NCBI GenBank assembly: GCA_019449415.1
Contig: JAGRPP010000010.1
Location: 1-55,118, forward strand
DNA from: Geothrix sp.
GTDB lineage: Bacteria > Acidobacteriota > Holophagae > Holophagales > Holophagaceae
Direction: 5' to 3'
Length of the DNA stretch: 55,118 bases
Part shown: positions 34,644 through 43,449 of the stretch, one piece after another
How positions within the stretch are numbered: position 1 is the stretch's first letter
Layout of the letters: each line of letters opens with the position of its first letter
The notes under the pieces: generated by a model
The model's database searches: none
Seen by the model: only the letters and a program-made list of their open reading frames with translations
Told to the model about the DNA's origin: nothing
Program-made: the position numbers and the translations under genes

Positions 34644-35961
34644 CGATCTTCGTCCCGTAGGGTTCGGAGAGTTTCTGCATCAGGGCGATGATCTCGCCGC
34701 CCCGCCGGGTGCCCGCCAGCTTCGGCACGCCGTAGAGGGGGCCCTCGTCGTCGATGGTGACGGGCAGGAGCTGGATCCGCTTCAGCTTCCCCTGGTTCAG
34801 GGTCAGGCGGACCATCACGGTCTCCATGACTTCGCGGGAGTCGCGCCGGTCCCACACGGAGCCGTTGGGCACCTTGGGCATCTCGATGTCGCGCTGGTGG
34901 ATGAGGTCCACGGGGATCCGGTCCGGGGTGCGGTACTGGTAGATGAAGTCGCCGAGGCTGTAGAAGATGGGCCTCCCCTTGTGGATCTCGATGCCCCGGA
35001 GCACATGGGGGCCCGTACCGATCACGAAGTCCGCCCCGGCCTCGATGGCGCGGCGGAACATGATCTCCTCGTTGGGCGGCGTCCGGTCCTGGATGCCGTA
35101 GGCGCGATGGTGGGTCACATCGTGGTTGTGGAGGGACACCAGCAGGACATCCGACCGGCGCTTGGCCAGGAGCACATCGTCCTCCATGGCCTTCACATCC
35201 GATTCCAGCAGGCCTTCCGCCTTCTCCACCTTGCCGTCCTTCGCCACCAGGATCACGGCCGGATCGATGGTCGCCAGGGAGGGACCGCTGGGGTCCTTGG
35301 TCCGGTACTTGGCGGTCCAGTACCGCATGTAGGAGAGCAGGGCGACGGAGGTCTTGTGCCCCGCCATTTCCGTCCGACCCGGCGCGCGGGCCTCGGCCAG
35401 TGTGGTGCCCGCGCCGGCGTGCGTGATGTTGGCGTGGTCCAAGGCCTGCAGGCACTCCCTCAGCCCTTCGGGGCCGAAATCCAGCGCGTGGTTGTTGGCC
35501 ATGCTCACGAGGTTGATGCCGGTGCGCGCCAGCTCCCAGCGGAAGTCCCGCCCAGCCCGGAAGTTGTAGAAGGGGCGCTGGAGATCCGGCCGGTCATTGA
35601 GCGAGAACTCCATGTTCCCGTAGGCGAGGTCGGCCTCCTGCATGATGCGGAAGAGGCCCGCGCGATCGGGATCGGCAAGGTGGCTGATGGGCTGGTTGAA
35701 GATCATGTCGCCCACCGCCGTGATGACCAGGTCGCCCGGCTCCTCCTTCAGGAGCTCCCCGATCCGCCCCGGCCAATCGATCCGCTCGACGGGTTCTCTC
35801 GGCTGAATGCGACGCTGGTACACGGAGCGGGGATCGTCCTTGGCCGCCGCCGGGGGCGGAGCCGTCTGCGCCAGGCCCGGACTGGCGCCGACGCCAGCCG
35901 CGAGCGCCAGCAGGACTGCGGCCAGGGGCCGGTTCCAATGGGAGATGCCCGTCCTGGCCAT
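34606..35961 (-). CDS. CapA-family (poly-gamma-glutamate biosynthesis type) exported metallophosphatase-like protein
   Basis: 451 residues; signal peptide about 1-32 (LAAVLLALAAGVGASPGLAQ). Family motifs: ITAVGDMIFNQ (first Asp ligand), YGNMEFSL, NLVSMANNHALDFG, LVSLHNHDV, GTGPHVLRGIEIHKGRPIFYSLGDF. CapA proteins share the calcineurin-like phosphoesterase fold; CapA/PgsA helps poly-gamma-glutamate synthesis, but most members like this one are uncharacterised and stand alone. AGGAGGG lies before ATG 35961. No capsule genes are nearby. Confidence 0.88.
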   Translation of the reverse strand: MARTGISHWNRPLAAVLLALAAGVGASPGLAQTAPPPAAAKDDPRSVYQRRIQPREPVERIDWPGRIGELLKEEPGDLVITAVGDMIFNQPISHLADPDRAGLFRIMQEADLAYGNMEFSLNDRPDLQRPFYNFRAGRDFRWELARTGINLVSMANNHALDFGPEGLRECLQALDHANITHAGAGTTLAEARAPGRTEMAGHKTSVALLSYMRYWTAKYRTKDPSGPSLATIDPAVILVAKDGKVEKAEGLLESDVKAMEDDVLLAKRRSDVLLVSLHNHDVTHHRAYGIQDRTPPNEEIMFRRAIEAGADFVIGTGPHVLRGIEIHKGRPIFYSLGDFIYQYRTPDRIPVDLIHQRDIEMPKVPNGSVWDRRDSREVMETVMVRLTLNQGKLKRIQLLPVTIDDEGPLYGVPKLAGTRRGGEIIALMQKLSEPYGTKIVSRGWYAEVELP

Positions 35962-35992
35962 GCTGCCCTCCTGAAGTTAGGTGATATGCACA

Positions 35993-36021
35993 ATTTTGTT
36001 TCATTTATTGATTATTTGCAA
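35993..36021 (-). promoter_or_regulatory. Promoter candidate for the CapA-family gene
   Basis: On the minus strand TTGCAA (36016-36021) and CAAAAT (35993-35998) are separated by 17 bp within an A+T-rich island 32 bp upstream of the start codon. Each hexamer matches four of six consensus bases. The intergenic region is shared with the divergent methyltransferase gene. Confidence 0.45.
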
Positions 36022-36071
36022 AGTATTCCGAGCATATTTGGGGCCCTGGCGGAGCGGCTTATCCTGGTGCG

Positions 36072-36668
36072 ATGACCACCCACCCGGACGATTGGAACCG
36101 CCTCTACGAGGACGAGGGACGCCCCGGCTGGGACATGGATGGGGCCACGCCCCTGGTGGCGGAGCTGCTGGGCCTGGCGCTCCCCCGGGGCCTGAAGGCG
36201 GGCGGAGAGATCGTGGTGCCCGGGTGCGGCTACGGCCACGATGCGGCCGAGCTGGAGGCCCGCGGCTTCGCCGTCACGGGACTCGATTTCGCCCCCTTGG
36301 CCATCCAGGGCGCCAGGCAGCGCTACAGCGACCGCGTGGCTTGGTCCCTGGCGGACTGGTTCACGACCCAGCTCGGCCCCTGGCACGCGATCTTCGACCA
36401 CACCTGTTTCGTGGCCATGGATCCCGCGCGGCGGCCCGCCTATGTGGACGCCTGCGCGGCGCATCTGAAACCGAACGGCCTGTGGCTGGCCGTGCTCTTC
36501 CACGATGTGAAGGGCCGGCCGGGGCCGCCCCACGCCATCGGCATGGAGGACATGCGGCGCCTCGCCGAAGCCCGCTTCGAGGTGCTGCACCTGGCGGAGG
36601 CCGCTTCCAGCCACCCGCGCCGGGCGGGCCGGGAGTTCTTGCTGGTGGCAAGACGCCCTCCGGAATGA
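36072..36668 (+). CDS. TPMT-family S-adenosylmethionine-dependent methyltransferase
   Basis: 198 residues. DDWNRLYEDEGRPGWDM at the N-terminus, SAM-binding VVPGCGYGHDAAELEARGF (residues about 48-66), VTGLDFAPLAIQGA, and FDHTCFVAMDPARRPAYV are the hallmarks of the thiopurine-methyltransferase family, which methylates thiols, halides or chalcogen ions. GMEDMRRL and the missing N-terminal extension suggest the bacterial metalloid/thiol type. TATCCT (36060-36065) lies six bases before the ATG, implying a leaderless transcript. The product's natural substrate is open. Confidence 0.85.
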   Translation: MTTHPDDWNRLYEDEGRPGWDMDGATPLVAELLGLALPRGLKAGGEIVVPGCGYGHDAAELEARGFAVTGLDFAPLAIQGARQRYSDRVAWSLADWFTTQLGPWHAIFDHTCFVAMDPARRPAYVDACAAHLKPNGLWLAVLFHDVKGRPGPPHAIGMEDMRRLAEARFEVLHLAEAASSHPRRAGREFLLVARRPPE

Positions 36669-36724
36669 GCCCTGCCCCCGGCGGGGGCCATGACCTAGAA
36701 TGGGTCCATACCCCCGGAGTGACC

Positions 36725-37687
36725 ATGCGCGCGAAAGCTCTCCTTTCCCTGCTATGCCTCTCTTCCGTGGCGCTGACGGCTCAGGATGTCGTCCGCCTCG
36801 GCAATCTGAAGTTCGCCCACTACGGCGCCGTGTCCTACATGAAGGAGCTGGCCCCGAAGTACCGCCTGAAGGTCGAGGAGCGGATGTTCGCCAAGGGCAT
36901 CGACATCAACCCCGCCATCGTGGCAGGTGAGATCGACGCCAGCGCCGCGGCCCTCGACGCCGCCATCGCGGGCCGGGCCGCCGGCGTGCCCATCGTCGTG
37001 GTCGCAGGTTTCGCCAGGGGTGGCGCCCGCATCGTGGTCGGGGCGAACTCCGGCATCCGCTCGCTGAAGGACCTCAAGGGCAAGAAGGTCGGCGTGGCCC
37101 GGGGCGGGGCCCAGGAGCTGCTGCTGCTGGCGGAGCTGGCCAAGGCCGGGCTCACCTGGTCGGACAAACCGGGCAAGGATGTGCTGGTGCTCTATCTCCC
37201 GTTCGCGGACCTGAACCAGGCCCTCATGGCCAAGAACATCGACGCCATGTGCCAGAGCGAGCCCTACAGCTCCCAGGCCATCAACCGGAAGTTCGGCGTG
37301 GAGCTGTTGAAGCCCTACGACACCCCCCTGGGCGAACCCATCCGGGCCCTGGTCATCACCGAGAAGCTCTACAAGGAACGCCGTGATGTGGCCCAGCGCT
37401 TCCTGCTCTGCTTCGTGGAGGCCACCAAGAAATTCATCGACGAACCCAAGGCCGCGGAGAAGTTCGTCCGCGAGGTCATGTTCAAGAACCAGATCTCCTC
37501 CGAGGACTACCAGGACGCCATCGGCAACTCACCCTTCAGCTACGACATCACCGTCTCCCATGTGCAGGTCACCACGGATCTCATGGCCAAGTACGGCGTG
37601 GGCAAGATGGCGAACCCGCCCAAGGCCGGCGACTGGGTGAAGCTCGACCTCCTGGCCGAGGCGAAGAAGCAGCTGAAGGTGAAGTAG
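36725..37687 (+). CDS. ABC transporter substrate-binding protein, NitT/TauT (NMT1-like) family
   Basis: 320 residues; signal peptide MRAKALLSLLCLSSVALTAQ. The two-lobed NMT1/SsuA fold shows as KFAHYGAVSYMKELAPKY, AGEIDASAAALDAAIAGRAA, LKDLKGKKVGVARGGAQELL and YLPFADLNQALMAKNIDAMC. These proteins bind nitrate, sulfonates, taurine or thiamine precursors; which one cannot be read from sequence. A TAGAAT box (36696-36701) precedes it. It heads a three-gene import operon with 2 bp and a short overlap between genes. Confidence 0.88.
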   Translation: MRAKALLSLLCLSSVALTAQDVVRLGNLKFAHYGAVSYMKELAPKYRLKVEERMFAKGIDINPAIVAGEIDASAAALDAAIAGRAAGVPIVVVAGFARGGARIVVGANSGIRSLKDLKGKKVGVARGGAQELLLLAELAKAGLTWSDKPGKDVLVLYLPFADLNQALMAKNIDAMCQSEPYSSQAINRKFGVELLKPYDTPLGEPIRALVITEKLYKERRDVAQRFLLCFVEATKKFIDEPKAAEKFVREVMFKNQISSEDYQDAIGNSPFSYDITVSHVQVTTDLMAKYGVGKMANPPKAGDWVKLDLLAEAKKQLKVK

Positions 37688-37689
37688 GC

Positions 37690-38508
37690 ATGAAAAAGTA
37701 CAGGAACGCCGCCTCCGGCATCCTCGTCCCGCTGGCGGCCCTGGCCTTCTGGCAATTGCTGTCCACCATGGGATGGGTGAACGCCACCATCCTGCCCTCC
37801 CCCGGACAGGTGCTCATCAAGTGGTGGGCCTACCTGCGCCCCCTGGAGATTTTCGACCCCGCCCAGGGTTCGTACCTGAAGTGGTGCTTCTCTGGCGAGC
37901 TGATCCAGGATGCCCTTGGAAGCCTCTACCGCGTGCTGCTGGGCTTCCTCATCGGCGGCGGCCTCGCTCTGCCCCTGGGCCTGGCCATGGGGTACAGCAA
38001 GGTGGCCTACGGGCTCTTCAATCCGCTCATCCAGGTGCTGCGCCCCATCCCGCCCATCGCCTACATCCCGCTCTCGATCCTCTGGTTCGGTCTGGGTAAC
38101 CCGCCGGCCGTGTTCCTCATCGCCATCGGTGCCTTCTTCCCGGTGCTGATGAATACCGTGGCCGGCGTGCAGAATGTCGACAGCATCTACCTCCGCGTGG
38201 GCCGCAACCTCGGCGCCTCGCGGCTGACGCAGTTCACCCGCATCATCCTGCCGGCGGCCACGCCCTACATCTTCACCGGCGCCCGCATCGGCATGGGCAC
38301 GGCGTTCATCGTGGTGATCGTCTCCGAGATGATCGCCGTGAACAACGGCCTGGGCTACCGCATCCTGGAGGCCCGCGAGTACCTCTGGTCCGACAAGATC
38401 ATCGCCGGCATGTTCACCATCGGCCTCCTGGGCCTGGGCATCGACACCCTCATGAGCCGCCTCAGCTCGCGCCTGCTGCGGTGGCATCGCGGTCTGGAGC
38501 AGGGATGA
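37690..38508 (+). CDS. ABC transporter permease, NitT/TauT type
   Basis: 272 residues, six membrane helices. The binding-protein-dependent transport signature (EAA loop) is GRNLGASRLTQFTRIILPAA about residues 175-194, the coupling helix to the ATPase. IPPIAYIPLSILWFGLGNPPA is the typical central segment of the SsuC/TauC/NrtB group. It begins 2 bp after the binding-protein stop and overlaps the ATPase region at its end. Confidence 0.9.
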   Translation: MKKYRNAASGILVPLAALAFWQLLSTMGWVNATILPSPGQVLIKWWAYLRPLEIFDPAQGSYLKWCFSGELIQDALGSLYRVLLGFLIGGGLALPLGLAMGYSKVAYGLFNPLIQVLRPIPPIAYIPLSILWFGLGNPPAVFLIAIGAFFPVLMNTVAGVQNVDSIYLRVGRNLGASRLTQFTRIILPAATPYIFTGARIGMGTAFIVVIVSEMIAVNNGLGYRILEAREYLWSDKIIAGMFTIGLLGLGIDTLMSRLSSRLLRWHRGLEQG

Positions 38509-38519
38509 CGGAGGCGGCC

Positions 38520-39320
38520 ATGAAGTCCGGAACCCACATCTCCATCCGCGGAGTGCACAAGGTCTTCCAGAGCGGGGGCCAGGATGTGTACGCGCTGAAG
38601 GCCATCGATCTGGACATCGCCCAGGGCGAGTTTGTCTGCCTGCTGGGCCCCTCCGGTTGCGGCAAATCCACCCTGCTCAATGCCGTCGCAGGCTTCAGCC
38701 TGCCCACCTCCGGCGAGATCGCGGTCGAAGGGACCGCCATCACCGCCCCCGGCCCGGACCGCGGCATGGTCTTCCAGGAATACGCCCTGTTCCCCTGGAT
38801 GACCGTGGAGCAGAACATCGCCTTCGGCCTCCAGATCAAGGGTGAGGCCAAGACCGCCATCCAGACCAAGGTGGACGGCCTGCTGGAGCTTCTGCACCTC
38901 CAGGATTTCCGCAAGCGCTACCCCAAGGACCTCAGCGGCGGCATGCGCCAGCGCGTGGCCATCGCCCGGGTGCTGGCCCTGGATTCGCCCATCATGCTCA
39001 TGGACGAGCCCTTCGGCGCCCTGGACGCCCTCACCCGGCGCAACCTGCAGGACGAACTGCTGCGCCTGTGGACCGAACTGAGGAAGACCATCCTCTTCGT
39101 CACCCACAGCATCGAGGAGGCCCTCTACCTGGCGGACCGCACGGTGGTGATGACCTACCGCCCCGGCACCCTGAAGCGCGACCTGCGGGTGGACCTGCCC
39201 CGCCCGCGCGATGTCGCCAGCCCCGGCTTCAACGCCCTGAAGAAGGAGCTGAGCCACCTCCTGATGGAAGAGCAGAGCCGGCACAACCAGGACGAGTTCC
39301 GCGGCGCGGCGGTGGACTAA
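38520..39320 (+). CDS. ABC transporter ATP-binding protein, NitT/TauT type
   Basis: 266 residues. Walker A GPSGCGKST, Q-loop VFQEYALFPWM, signature LSGGMRQRVAIAR, Walker B IMLMDEPFGALD, switch His in FVTHSIEEAL: all intact, so an active ATPase of the SsuB/TauB/NrtD group. GGAGG five to six bases before ATG 38520 decides for that start; ATG 38505, which overlaps the permease stop (ATGA), is also possible and would add five residues. It closes the import operon and is followed by a double hairpin. Confidence 0.9.
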   Translation: MKSGTHISIRGVHKVFQSGGQDVYALKAIDLDIAQGEFVCLLGPSGCGKSTLLNAVAGFSLPTSGEIAVEGTAITAPGPDRGMVFQEYALFPWMTVEQNIAFGLQIKGEAKTAIQTKVDGLLELLHLQDFRKRYPKDLSGGMRQRVAIARVLALDSPIMLMDEPFGALDALTRRNLQDELLRLWTELRKTILFVTHSIEEALYLADRTVVMTYRPGTLKRDLRVDLPRPRDVASPGFNALKKELSHLLMEEQSRHNQDEFRGAAVD

Positions 39321-39362
39321 GGTCTGTTTTGGAAACAGACCCTAGGGCTGGTCGTCAGCCCT
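39321..39362. terminator. Double hairpin between convergent operons
   Basis: GGTCTGTTT-N3-AAACAGACC (39321-39341, 9-bp stem) followed by AGGGCTG-N5-CAGCCCT (39344-39362, 7-bp stem). They begin at the base after the ATPase stop and end seven bases from the stop of the minus-strand gene, so they can terminate both transcripts. The first stem has T and A runs on its two arms near the loop. Confidence 0.7.
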
Positions 39363-39368
39363 ACAAAT

Positions 39369-39707
39369 TCAGGGGTTCAGGATTTTGATGGGCGGCTTCG
39401 AGTTCCCGGAGGCGCCGGACCCGGACCCTGGCCCGCCCTCGCCGCGGCCCCGGGTGGCCAGCGCCACGGCCAGGGTCCAGAGCGGAGCCAGGTTCAGATA
39501 GGGGACCGCCTCGGTGACGAACGAGGGCAGGAAGGCCCAGTGGAAGCCCACCATCACCCACATCACGACCATGGTGATCAAGTCCAGCCCCGCACCCAGG
39601 AACCAGCCCAGGGGCCCCGAGGCGTCCATGGGCACCTGGATGGCATCCACCGCCAGGGCGATGGCCCAGGCCGCGCGGATGCGGGTTTTGCTGAGGGGCC
39701 GAAGCAT
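39369..39707 (-). CDS. Small membrane protein of unknown function
   Basis: 112 residues, about three hydrophobic segments (AAWAIALAVDAIQVPM, LGWFLGAGLDLITMVVMWVMVGF, LNLAPLWTLAVALAT) and a Gly/Ser-rich cytoplasmic tail. It looks like the small hypothetical membrane proteins found in many Gram-negative genomes; no family motif recognised. It lies 44 bp downstream of the acyltransferase gene on the same strand and may be co-transcribed with it. Confidence 0.6.
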   Translation of the reverse strand: MLRPLSKTRIRAAWAIALAVDAIQVPMDASGPLGWFLGAGLDLITMVVMWVMVGFHWAFLPSFVTEAVPYLNLAPLWTLAVALATRGRGEGGPGSGSGASGNSKPPIKILNP

Positions 39708-39751
39708 GGGGGAAGTCTACGCCCCGGCAACCACCCTGCGGAAGGCGGAAC

Positions 39752-40399
39752 TCAAGCCTCGAGGCGGATGTCCGCCAGCGCCTTCATCACCCGATCGGCA
39801 CAGGCCTGATAGCGGGCGCGGCCGGTGAGCTCGGCGGGAAGCCCGGAGAAATCGACCGGCGGCCCGGCGACGAGGGTGATCCGGCCGGGTCTCGGCCATC
39901 GGGCCTCCCGGCCCCAGCACTCGAAGGCGCCGAAGATCCGGACGGGGACCACGGGCACTTCGCCCTTGGCGATGATGAAGCCGATGCCCGCCTCGGCCTC
40001 CTGGAGGGTCCCATCGGGCGAGCGTGTGCCTTCCGGGAAGATGAGCACCCGGTTCCCCTCCTTGAGCAGGCCCAGGATGCGCTTCATGCTGGCGAGATCG
40101 CCCTTGCCCAGGTCCACGGGCAGCACCTGGATCCGCGGGAGCAGCCAGCCCAGGAACCCCTGGAACAGAGTCTTCCGGGCCAGGTAGTAGATGGGCTTCC
40201 GGAAGGCAGCCCCCACGGCCGCCGGATCCAGGAAGCTCACATGGTTGGCCACGATCAGGGCGCCCCCGGCTTCGGGGAGGAATTCCCGGTGCAGGGTGCG
40301 GTGCCGGAAGAAGACGCGACCGGCGAGGCGCGACAGGCTGTGGGCCAGCCAGTAAATCACGGGCGAGCTGCCTTCACGGGGCCGCGAGCCTCCGTTCAC
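39752..40399 (-). CDS. 1-acyl-sn-glycerol-3-phosphate acyltransferase (PlsC-like)
   Basis: 215 residues. The acyltransferase motif I NHVSFLD (H-x4-D) near residue 52 and motif III FPEGTRSPDG near 120 are intact; VPVRIFGAFECWGR is motif IV. This places it in the PlsC/LPLAT superfamily that makes phosphatidate or ornithine-lipid-type molecules. GTG 40399 overlaps the stop of the split-barrel protein gene (GTGA). A membrane anchor is not obvious beyond IYWLAHSLSRLAGRVFF. Confidence 0.87.
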   Translation of the reverse strand: MNGGSRPREGSSPVIYWLAHSLSRLAGRVFFRHRTLHREFLPEAGGALIVANHVSFLDPAAVGAAFRKPIYYLARKTLFQGFLGWLLPRIQVLPVDLGKGDLASMKRILGLLKEGNRVLIFPEGTRSPDGTLQEAEAGIGFIIAKGEVPVVPVRIFGAFECWGREARWPRPGRITLVAGPPVDFSGLPAELTGRARYQACADRVMKALADIRLEA

Positions 40400-40872
40400 C
40401 GGCGCGCCTTTCCCGTGGCCCGCTCGATGCGGATGCGCAGCACGGCCGTGCGGAAGAGGTCCTTGCCGATCTCCCGGTCCACCAGGTCGGGGTGCCCCGC
40501 GGCGAAGCGCAGGCCCAGGGCCCGCAGCACCGCGCGCTTTTCGGCTTCATCCGTCAGCAGCTCCGCCCGGCCAAAGACGATGACGCTGGCGTAACGGGTG
40601 GCCAGCTCCAGGGGCAGGGTCTCGGCCTGGGTGACGGCACAGTAGGACACCCTGGGGTTGAAGGCCAGGTTGGCCAGTTTGTGGCCCGCGGTGGCGCAGT
40701 GGATGATGAGGGCGCCGTCCACCACGGCGTGGTTCACAGGCACGGCGTAGGGCCAGCCGGCCTCGTCCACCGTGGCGAGAACGCCCCACTCGGCTTCCTC
40801 CAGCAGGCGCAGCGCCTCCGCGTCATCCAGGGCCCGGTCTCGCCGCCGGAGGGGGTGATGGGGTGCGCTCAT
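40396..40872 (-). CDS. Pyridoxamine-5'-phosphate-oxidase-like flavin split-barrel protein (NimA-type)
   Basis: 158 residues. EEAEWGVLATVDEAGWPYAVPVNHAVV is the standard first half of the PNPOx-like split barrel, then ALIIHCATAGHKLANLAFNP and VIVFGRAELL; this combination is the NimA-like subfamily, which binds FMN or heme and includes nitroimidazole-resistance proteins. ATG 40872 overlaps the mutS stop by four bases and the stop overlaps the acyltransferase start, so the three are coupled. Confidence 0.87.
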   Translation of the reverse strand: MSAPHHPLRRRDRALDDAEALRLLEEAEWGVLATVDEAGWPYAVPVNHAVVDGALIIHCATAGHKLANLAFNPRVSYCAVTQAETLPLELATRYASVIVFGRAELLTDEAEKRAVLRALGLRFAAGHPDLVDREIGKDLFRTAVLRIRIERATGKARR

Positions 40873-43388
40873 GCCCGTTTCGATGCGATCCAATTGAGCG
40901 CCTCCAGGGGGGTCATCCGGTTCAGGTCCAGGGCCTCCAGCTCCGTCCTGAGGGCGTCCGGTTCCACTTCGAACAACGGCAGTGCGGGCTGGGAGGGCAT
41001 GGGCGCCCGGGGCGGCGCTTCGGGCGCCTGGGCCAGCAGGCGCTGGGCCTTCTGGATGACGGTCCGCGGCAGGCCCGCCAGGCGCGCCACCTGGATGCCG
41101 TAGCTGCGGTCGGCGGGGCCCGGCGCCACGCGGTGGAGGAAGTGCAGCTGCTCCTCCCACTCCTGCACTTCCACATGGAGGTTCTGGATGCGGCTGTCGT
41201 CCGCCAGCTTCGTCATCTCGAAGTAGTGGGTCGCAAACAGCGTGCGGGGCGCGCCCCCCTTCAGATCGCGCAGGAACAGGGCGATGGCTTCGGCCAGGGC
41301 CAGGCCGTCCCGCGTGGAGGTGCCGCGGCCGATCTCGTCGAGGATCACCAGGCTGGCCGAGGTGGCCTGGTTGAGGATCCGGGCCGTTTCCGTCATCTCC
41401 ACCATGAAGGTGGACTGGCCCTTGGCCAGCTGGTCCGAGGCGCCGATGCGCGTGAAGATGCGATCCACCAGCCCGAAGCGCATGAGCTCGGCGGGCACGA
41501 AGGAGCCCGCCTGGGCCAGCACCACCAGCAGGGCCGCCGTGCGCAGGAAGGTGGACTTGCCGCCCATGTTGGGGCCCGTCACCACGGCCATGGGCTGCGC
41601 CGCGCTGAACTGCAGGTCGTTGGGAATGCACTCGCGGCCGAGACGGGACTCCAGCATGGGATGCCGGCCCGCGGCCAGCGCCAGTTCCCGGTCCTCCCCC
41701 AATTCGGGGCGCGTCCAGCCCGAGAGCCGGGCCCGCTCGGCCAGCGCGGCGAGGACATCCAGCGCGGCCACGGCCCGGGCGAGGCGCGTGAGATCCGCGC
41801 GATGCTCCAGCACCAGGGCCAGCAGCCGCTGGAGCTGGACGGCTTCCAGCCGGGCCTGATCGCTCTCGGCGCTCAGCAGCCGCTGCTCGAAGGCCACGAG
41901 CTTCTCGGTGGTGAAGCGCTCGGCGTTGGCGAGCGTCTGCTTGCGCAGGAAGTGCGCCGGCACGGCGCCCAGGTTGGCCTTCGTGATCTCGAAGTAGTAG
42001 CCAAACACGCGGTTGTACTTGATCTTCAGGCTCTGGATGCCGCTGGCCCGGCGCTCCTCCTCCTCGAGCTCGAGCATCACCTGCTTGGCGTCCCGGGCCA
42101 GGCGGCGCACGGCGTCCAGCTCCGCGTCCACGCCTTCGCGGATGACACCGCCCTTCTCCAAGTCGAGGGGCGGAGCTTCAGCGAGGACTCGCTGAAGCTC
42201 CGTATGCAAGAGCGTGCAAAGCGGCGTATCCGTCGGCCAGAGGCCCAGCCCCTCCACTTCGCCCGCCCAGCTTTCATCCTGGATGCGGGCGGGCAGCTTT
42301 TGGAGCACGGCGAGCCCTTCCCGCAGCTGGGCCAGTTCCGGCGGCGTGGCAAGCCCTAGGGCCACGCGACCCAGCAGGCGGTCCAGGTCCGGCACCTGGT
42401 CCAGCAGGGACTGGATGGGCGTGCGGCGGCGGTCCTCCGTGAGCCAGGCCACCTGGGACCAGCGGCGTTCCAGGGCGGGCCGGTCCCGCAGGGGCTGTTC
42501 GAGCCAGGCCCTCAGCAGGCGCGAACCCATGCGGGTGCGGCACTGGTCCAGCAGGGCAAAGAGGGTGCCGGCGCGTCCCCCGTCCAGGCCGTTGGCGAAG
42601 ACTTCGAGGTGCCGGGCGCTGGTGGCATCCAGCAGCGGGCCCGAAGCCCCCAGCTCCAGTGACACGCCCTGGAGGTGCGCGGGGCGGCCCTTCTGCGTGG
42701 CCTCCACATGATCGAGCAGGGCCGCCAGGGCGCCAAGGGCGGCCGGGTAGGGATCCAGCCCCACGCCTTCCAGGTGCTGCCAGCCGAAGAATGCCAGCAC
42801 CTGCTGCTTCGCCCGGGAGGCCTCGAAGCGCCAGCCCGGCAAGCGCATGCGGGCGGCCTCCAGGTCGGGGATGTCCTCGGCTCCCTCGGCCAGAATCAGC
42901 TCCTGGGGGCCCAGCCGTTCCAGGGTGGCGCACAGGGCCTCCTCGCCCTCACCCGGCAGCACGCGCAAAGCACCGGAGGCCAGCTGCAGCAGAGCCAAGC
43001 CCCAGGCCGGTCCCGTCCGGTGCAGGGCGCAGAGCCAGCGGGCATCGTCATCCAGCCAGGTGCCGGGCGTGATGATGCGCTTGATGGCGCGGGGCAGCAG
43101 GCCCTTGACCTCCTCGGCCTTGGCCGTGGGCTCGGCGATGGCCGCGGAAAACCCCGCCGCCAGCAGCTTCGGCAGGTAGGACTCCAGGGCGAAGTGGGGC
43201 ACGCCGCACATGGGCGTCTCGGATTCAGAGCCCTTGCCGCGCAGGGTGAGCGCGATCTCCAGCACCGGCGCGGCCCGGATGGCATCCTCGCCCAGGATCT
43301 CGTAGAAGTCGCCCATGCGGGTGAGCAGCACGGCCTCGCCGGCCTCGCGCTTGAGGCCGGCGATCTGCTGCAGCATGGGTGTGGACAT
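40869..43388 (-). CDS. mutS: DNA mismatch repair protein MutS
   Basis: 839 residues, close to the E. coli length. The mismatch-contact motif Phe-x-Glu is seen in RMGDFYEILGEDA near residue 28, connector and lever domains follow (LTRLARAVAALDVLAALAER), and the ATPase has Walker A TGPNMGGKSTFLR near 600, the STFMVEMTE strand, Walker B LVILDEIGRGTSTRDG and TLFATHYFEM. The C-terminal region lacks an evident extra tetramer domain but is of normal extent. It is followed by two overlapping unrelated genes; no mutL is in the window. Confidence 0.95.
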   Translation of the reverse strand: MSTPMLQQIAGLKREAGEAVLLTRMGDFYEILGEDAIRAAPVLEIALTLRGKGSESETPMCGVPHFALESYLPKLLAAGFSAAIAEPTAKAEEVKGLLPRAIKRIITPGTWLDDDARWLCALHRTGPAWGLALLQLASGALRVLPGEGEEALCATLERLGPQELILAEGAEDIPDLEAARMRLPGWRFEASRAKQQVLAFFGWQHLEGVGLDPYPAALGALAALLDHVEATQKGRPAHLQGVSLELGASGPLLDATSARHLEVFANGLDGGRAGTLFALLDQCRTRMGSRLLRAWLEQPLRDRPALERRWSQVAWLTEDRRRTPIQSLLDQVPDLDRLLGRVALGLATPPELAQLREGLAVLQKLPARIQDESWAGEVEGLGLWPTDTPLCTLLHTELQRVLAEAPPLDLEKGGVIREGVDAELDAVRRLARDAKQVMLELEEEERRASGIQSLKIKYNRVFGYYFEITKANLGAVPAHFLRKQTLANAERFTTEKLVAFEQRLLSAESDQARLEAVQLQRLLALVLEHRADLTRLARAVAALDVLAALAERARLSGWTRPELGEDRELALAAGRHPMLESRLGRECIPNDLQFSAAQPMAVVTGPNMGGKSTFLRTAALLVVLAQAGSFVPAELMRFGLVDRIFTRIGASDQLAKGQSTFMVEMTETARILNQATSASLVILDEIGRGTSTRDGLALAEAIALFLRDLKGGAPRTLFATHYFEMTKLADDSRIQNLHVEVQEWEEQLHFLHRVAPGPADRSYGIQVARLAGLPRTVIQKAQRLLAQAPEAPPRAPMPSQPALPLFEVEPDALRTELEALDLNRMTPLEALNWIASKRA

Positions 43389-43449
43389 TCGGCGGGTCGA
43401 CTCGGAAAGGGTGGGAGAGGGCCAACCTCCGATCTTCCCACAGACCCGC

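Noticed and set aside
36669..36724. Thiamine-type riboswitch before the NMT1-like binding protein
   Set aside because: Only a 6-bp GCCCCC/GGGGGC stem is present; the gap is too short and has no TPP-box sequence.
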